Assembly: GCA_013812695.1 (NCBI GenBank)
Contig: JACCSZ010000004.1
Span: 1-8,337, forward strand
Length of the DNA: 8,337 nt
From: Gemmatimonadales bacterium
GTDB taxonomy: Bacteria; Gemmatimonadota; Gemmatimonadetes; Gemmatimonadales; GWC2-71-9
Direction of reading: 5' to 3'
The notes below the pieces were generated by a model. The model saw only the letters and a list, made by a program, of their open reading frames with translations, was not told the DNA's origin and searched no databases. Shown in pieces: positions 5,125-8,337 of this stretch. Position numbers and translations under genes: made by a program. Numbering within the stretch: the stretch's first letter is position 1; every line of letters begins with the position of its first letter.

Positions 5125-6381
5125 GTGCCCTGGTACTCTAGCCTCAGCCCGCACGACGTCGTCGCGGTGATCATGGGTGGCGGCGCCGGAACCCGGCTGT
5201 TTCCGCTGACAAAGGACCGTGCCAAGCCGGCCGTCCCGCTGGCCGGCAAGTACCGCCTGGTCGACATCCCCATCAGTAACTGCCTCAATTCCGATCTGCG
5301 CCGGATCTTCCTGCTGACGCAGTTCAACAGCGGTTCGCTGCACCGGCACATCCAGGAGAGCTACCGGTTCGACACCTTTTCGCCCGGCTTCGTGGAGATC
5401 CTTGCGGCCGAGCAGCGGATCGACCGCACCGATTGGTATCAGGGCACCGCCGACGCCGTGCGGCAGAACCTGATGCACATCGACTCGTACGCGCACCGCC
5501 TCGTCCTGATCCTGTCGGGCGACCAGCTCTACCGGATGAATTACCATACCATCCTCGAGCAGCACGTGGCGAGCGGCGCCGAGGTGACGGTGGCGACGAC
5601 GCCGGTGCGGGCGGAGGTGGCGGGCGAGTTCGGGATCATGGAGGTGGGCGAGGACGGGCGGATCACCCGGTTCGTCGAGAAGCCGACCGACCCCGCCGTG
5701 CAGGCCACGCTTCGCGGCTATCCGGACGAGCTCCCCGCCTCGATGGGGATCTACGTCTTCGACCGTCAGACCCTGGCCGACGCGCTCGCTGGGAACGAGG
5801 AGGACTTCGGGAAGCACATCATCCCCAAGCTGATCCAGACCGGCCGCGTGCACGCCTACCGGCACGAGGGGTACTGGGAGGATATTGGGACGATCCGCGC
5901 GTTCTACGAGGCCAATCTCGATCTTTGCGAGCCGTTGCCGCAGTTCAACTTCTACGACGCGAGCGCCCCGATCTACACCCACGCGCGCTACCTGCCGGCC
6001 ACGAAGATCATCAAGAGCCAGATCGAACGCTCGGTCATCGCCGACGGGTGCATCATCAATGACGCGCTGATCGAGCATTCGATCCTGGGCGTGCGGAGCC
6101 GGATCCAAGCCGGCGCCACCATCCGCGGGTCGATCGTGATGGGGCAGGACTACTACGACAGGCGCGAGCGGGCGCGCGTCCCGGACACTCCGGTGATGGG
6201 CATCGGCCACCGGTCCTCGATCGAGCGGACCATAGTCGACAAGAACGCCCGCATCGGCGACGACGTCCGGATCACCCCCGATGGCAAGCCGGCCTTCCTC
6301 GACGGGCCGAACTTCTACATCCGGGACGGCATCGTGATCATCCCCAAGAACGCGGTGATCACGAGCGGGACCGTGATCTGA
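5125..6381 (+). CDS. glgC: Glucose-1-phosphate adenylyltransferase (ADP-glucose pyrophosphorylase)
   Basis: GlgC makes ADP-glucose from glucose-1-phosphate and ATP, the committed and regulated step of glycogen synthesis. The 418 residues have the full family layout. The nucleotidyltransferase part carries VIMGGGAGTRLFPLTKDRAK (15-34), GKYRLVDIPISNCLNS (41-56), WYQGTADAVRQN, LSGDQLYRMNY (catalytic Asp133, equivalent to E. coli Asp142), EFGIMEV, FVEKP (Lys186, the sugar-phosphate-binding lysine), SMGIYVF and GYWEDIGTI. A C-terminal left-handed beta-helix follows, with IIDKNARIG-like VDKNARIGDD and the terminal IIPKNAVITSGTVI. SGDQLYRMNY and the terminal lysines (Lys373, Lys408) resemble the cyanobacterial/plant type, whose equivalents bind 3-phosphoglycerate; the effector here is inference. 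GTG 5125 has GAGG (5114-5117) 7 nt upstream. No glgA, glgB or glgP is in the window. Confidence 0.97.
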   Translation: MPWYSSLSPHDVVAVIMGGGAGTRLFPLTKDRAKPAVPLAGKYRLVDIPISNCLNSDLRRIFLLTQFNSGSLHRHIQESYRFDTFSPGFVEILAAEQRIDRTDWYQGTADAVRQNLMHIDSYAHRLVLILSGDQLYRMNYHTILEQHVASGAEVTVATTPVRAEVAGEFGIMEVGEDGRITRFVEKPTDPAVQATLRGYPDELPASMGIYVFDRQTLADALAGNEEDFGKHIIPKLIQTGRVHAYRHEGYWEDIGTIRAFYEANLDLCEPLPQFNFYDASAPIYTHARYLPATKIIKSQIERSVIADGCIINDALIEHSILGVRSRIQAGATIRGSIVMGQDYYDRRERARVPDTPVMGIGHRSSIERTIVDKNARIGDDVRITPDGKPAFLDGPNFYIRDGIVIIPKNAVITSGTVI

Positions 6382-6465
6382 GCATCCGCCCGTCGGGGGC
6401 GCGTGCAGGCCCGCACAGTGATCGCCTCACCCTCGGCCTTGGCTGGTACCAGTAGCGGCGTTTGC

Positions 6466-6494
6466 TTGAAGTGGGTCCTCGAGTCGGGCATATT
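6466..6494 (+). promoter_or_regulatory. Candidate sigma-70-type promoter of the thiolase unit
   Basis: TTGAAG (6466-6471) and CATATT (6489-6494) match the -35 and -10 hexamers at four of six positions each, with an ideal 17-bp spacer. They form a local AT-rich island in very GC-rich sequence and lie about 48 bp before the GTG start. The rest of the 160-bp gap after glgC (6382-6541) holds no gene and no convincing terminator. Confidence 0.45.
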
Positions 6495-6541
6495 TCGGGG
6501 AGAATGCCGCGCGCCCGTCCCACCCCTTGGAGTCCCTCACC

Positions 6542-7753
6542 GTGAGCTCCCCCGCCCCCGCGTCGGGCGTGGTTTTCCTCTCCGGCGTGCGTACCGGCTT
6601 CGGCGCCTTCGGCGGTGCGCTCAAGGAGCTATCCGCCACCGATCTCGGGGCCATTGCCGCGCGGGCTGCCCTGGCTCGGTCCGGCGTCGAGCCCGCCGGG
6701 GTCGACCACGTCGTTTTCGGCAACGTCCTCCAGACCTCCGCCGACGCGCCCTACCTCGCCCGCCACATCGGACTCCGCGCCGAGCTGCCGATCGAGACGC
6801 CCGCCTTGACCGTGAACCGGCTGTGCGGCTCCGGGTTCGAGGCCGTCATCCAGGCCGCCCGTCAGATCCGGCTCGGCGAGGCGCGCGTCGTGCTGGCCGG
6901 GGGCACGGAGTCGATGAGCCAGGCGCCGCATGTGGTCCGCGGAGCCCGATGGGGGCTTCGCCTCGGACCGACCGCGCCGCTCGAGGATGCGCTCTGGGAA
7001 GCGCTTCGGGATGCCGGCTGCGGGCTCTCGATGGCGGAAACCGCGGAGAAGCTGGCCGAGCGCTACCGCATCGGCCGGGAAGCGGTGGATGCCTATGCCG
7101 CCCGGAGCCAGGCCTGCGCCAAGGCCGGTTGGGAGGCGGGCGCGTTCACCGACGAGATCGTGCCGGTGACGGTGAAGGACCGCAAGACGCGGAAGGACAC
7201 ACCGTGGGCCGCCGACGAGCACATGCGACCCGACACGACGCCCGAGGCGCTCGCCAAGCTGCCACCGTACTTCCGGAAGGATGGCGTGGTGACTGCGGGC
7301 AACGCCTCCGGCATCTGCGATGGCGCCGCGGCGCTGGTCGTGGCCGACGAAGCGTTCGCGGGCGATCGCGGGCTCCGGCCGATCGGCCGGCTCCTGGGCT
7401 GGGGTGTGGCCGGCGTGGACCCGAGCGTGATGGGCATCGGTCCCGTCCCCGCTTCGCGCCAGGCGCTGGCGCATGCCGGGCTGTCGCTGGGCGACATGGA
7501 CCTGGTCGAGATCAACGAGGCGTTTGCGGCGCAATACCTGGCCGTCGAGCAGGAGCTCGGCCTCGACCGCGAGCGCACCAACGTCGATGGCGGCGCCGTC
7601 GCGCTGGGCCACCCGCTGGGGGCCAGCGGCGCGCGCCTCACCCTGCACCTGCTCCACGCCTTGCGCCGCCGCGGCGGTCGGTATGGCCTGGGGGCCGCGT
7701 GCATCGGCGGCGGGCAGGGCGCGGCGGTCGTCGTGGAAGCGCTCCCCGCCTGA
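6542..7753 (+). CDS. Thiolase family protein (acetyl-CoA C-acyltransferase)
   Basis: Thiolases cleave 3-ketoacyl-CoA in beta-oxidation or condense two acetyl-CoA in biosynthesis. The 403 residues contain all catalytic elements: NRLCGSGFEAV with nucleophile Cys95, AGGTESMSQAPH (119-130), EINEAFAAQ (Asn325), GHPLGASGARL (His357) and AACIGGGQGAAVVV (Cys387). Length is normal for a type II tetrameric cytosolic thiolase. Sequence alone does not separate acetoacetyl-CoA thiolase (AtoB/PhaA-like) from a beta-oxidation thiolase (FadA-like). No fadB, phaB or HMG-CoA gene is adjacent to decide. GTG 6542 is chosen because GGAG (6529-6532) lies 9 nt upstream and the protein then begins at the usual point before VVFLSGVRTGFG; a TTG at 6527 would overlap that SD. 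The SPFH gene starts 10 bp after the stop. Confidence 0.95.
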   Translation: MSSPAPASGVVFLSGVRTGFGAFGGALKELSATDLGAIAARAALARSGVEPAGVDHVVFGNVLQTSADAPYLARHIGLRAELPIETPALTVNRLCGSGFEAVIQAARQIRLGEARVVLAGGTESMSQAPHVVRGARWGLRLGPTAPLEDALWEALRDAGCGLSMAETAEKLAERYRIGREAVDAYAARSQACAKAGWEAGAFTDEIVPVTVKDRKTRKDTPWAADEHMRPDTTPEALAKLPPYFRKDGVVTAGNASGICDGAAALVVADEAFAGDRGLRPIGRLLGWGVAGVDPSVMGIGPVPASRQALAHAGLSLGDMDLVEINEAFAAQYLAVEQELGLDRERTNVDGGAVALGHPLGASGARLTLHLLHALRRRGGRYGLGAACIGGGQGAAVVVEALPA

Positions 7754-7763
7754 GGATCGAGCC

Positions 7764-8337
7764 ATGGAGCTGGTGTTGCCGCTGCTGCTCGTCGCCGTGA
7801 TCTACTCGTTCGGGAGCCTCCGGGTCGTACGCCAGTACGAGCGCGGCGTGGCGTTCTTCCTCGGCCGGTACTGGGGAACGAAGGGGCCGGGATTGATCTT
7901 TCTGCCCGCCGGCTTCGCCGTGCAGAAGCGGGTGTCGCTCCGGATCGTGGCGCTCGACATCCCGCCACAGGATGTGATCACCCGCGACAACGTCTCGGTC
8001 AAGGTGAATGCCGTGCTCTACATGCGGGTGACCGATCCGGCCAAGGCGATCATCGTGATCGAGGACTACCTGTACGCCACGAGTCAATTGGCGCAAACGA
8101 CGCTCCGCTCCGTGCTGGGCGAGGTGGAGCTCGACGAGCTGCTCTCCGACCGCGAGAAGATCAACGCCGTGCTCAAGAAGATCATCGACGAGCGCGCCGA
8201 TGCGTGGGGCATCGAGGTTTCGGCCGTCGAGGTCAAGGACGTGGACTTGCCCGATCAGATGAAGCGCGCCATGGCCCGGCAGGCGGAGGCGGAGCGCGAA
8301 CGCCGGGCCAAGGTCATCGCGGCGCAGGGCGAGCTCC
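7764..8337 (+). CDS. SPFH/band-7 (stomatin-like, slipin) membrane protein, 3' truncated by window
   Basis: The gene runs off the right edge after 191 codons. An N-terminal hydrophobic anchor (MELVLPLLLVAVIYSF) is followed by RVVRQYERGVAFFLGRYWGT and KGPGLIFLPAG. The band-7 core comes next: VALDIPPQDVITRDNVSVKV, AVLYMRVTDPAKAIIVIEDY, ATSQLAQTTLRSVLGEVELD, ELLSDREKINAVLKKIIDER, WGIEVSAVEVKDVDLPDQM. It ends in the start of a charged helix, KRAMARQAEAERERRAKVIA, which normally builds the oligomeric coiled coil. These are diagnostic of slipins, membrane-associated ring-forming scaffolds often linked to NfeD-type proteases. No nfeD gene is visible upstream; downstream is outside the window. ATG 7764 is preceded by TGAGGATCGAGCC, whose GAGG (7752-7755) overlaps the thiolase stop, suggesting co-transcription. 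The family call is secure; the client is unknown. Confidence 0.93.
   Translation, partial: MELVLPLLLVAVIYSFGSLRVVRQYERGVAFFLGRYWGTKGPGLIFLPAGFAVQKRVSLRIVALDIPPQDVITRDNVSVKVNAVLYMRVTDPAKAIIVIEDYLYATSQLAQTTLRSVLGEVELDELLSDREKINAVLKKIIDERADAWGIEVSAVEVKDVDLPDQMKRAMARQAEAERERRAKVIAAQGEL

Noticed and set aside
5017..6210. A 397-codon minus-strand frame across glgC
   Set aside because: It is antisense to a well-supported glgC, with shadow-like composition and no family motifs.
6403..7800. A 465-codon plus-strand frame overlapping the thiolase
   Set aside because: It is in a different frame from the thiolase, whose catalytic motifs are all intact; this frame is low-complexity Arg/Gly/Ala sequence.

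Overview
This is a GC-rich bacterial window (my impression is near 70 % G+C) with densely packed genes, frequent GTG starts and weak Shine-Dalgarno sequences. It also carries short dispersed repeats of the 'CTTCGCTCAGGATGAC' type. That style, the small beta-barrel protein and the mix of metabolic genes suggest Gemmatimonadota or a similar GC-rich soil or environmental bacterium. This assignment is inference: there is no rRNA or other phylogenetic marker here.

Layout, left to right. (1) The C-terminal end of a metal-dependent amidohydrolase (to 305) is followed by a terpenoid-cyclase-like alpha/alpha-toroid protein (336-1271). (2) A repeat arm spans the toroid gene's stop codon. Then comes selD (1387-2472), whose last codons and stop lie in a second, complete palindromic copy of the same repeat (2463-2560). 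A 17-bp tandem repeat (2551-2618) trails it. (3) A small unknown gene (2646-2870) overlaps an RNase H1-like gene (2867-3490) by 4 bp. The RNase H lacks two of the four classical active-site acids. (4) On the minus strand, converging on the RNase H gene, lies an exported beta-rich, probably outer-membrane, protein (3504-4364). (5) Divergent from it, a double-zinc-ribbon protein (4438-5115) sits 9 bp upstream of glgC (5125-6381), the first committed enzyme of glycogen synthesis. (6) A separate unit with a candidate sigma-70-type promoter carries a thiolase (6542-7753) and, 10 bp later, a stomatin-like SPFH/band-7 protein (7764 to the edge).

Most of the window is ordinary housekeeping and metabolism: selenophosphate synthesis, glycogen synthesis, thiolase chemistry and a membrane scaffold. 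There is no CRISPR array, transposase, phage gene, tRNA or rRNA, and I see no clear multi-gene novel system. The points that deserve a second look are the RNase H homologue with an altered catalytic tetrad coupled to an unknown small protein, the palindromic repeat that supplies stop codons, and the Cys/His cluster in the toroid protein.
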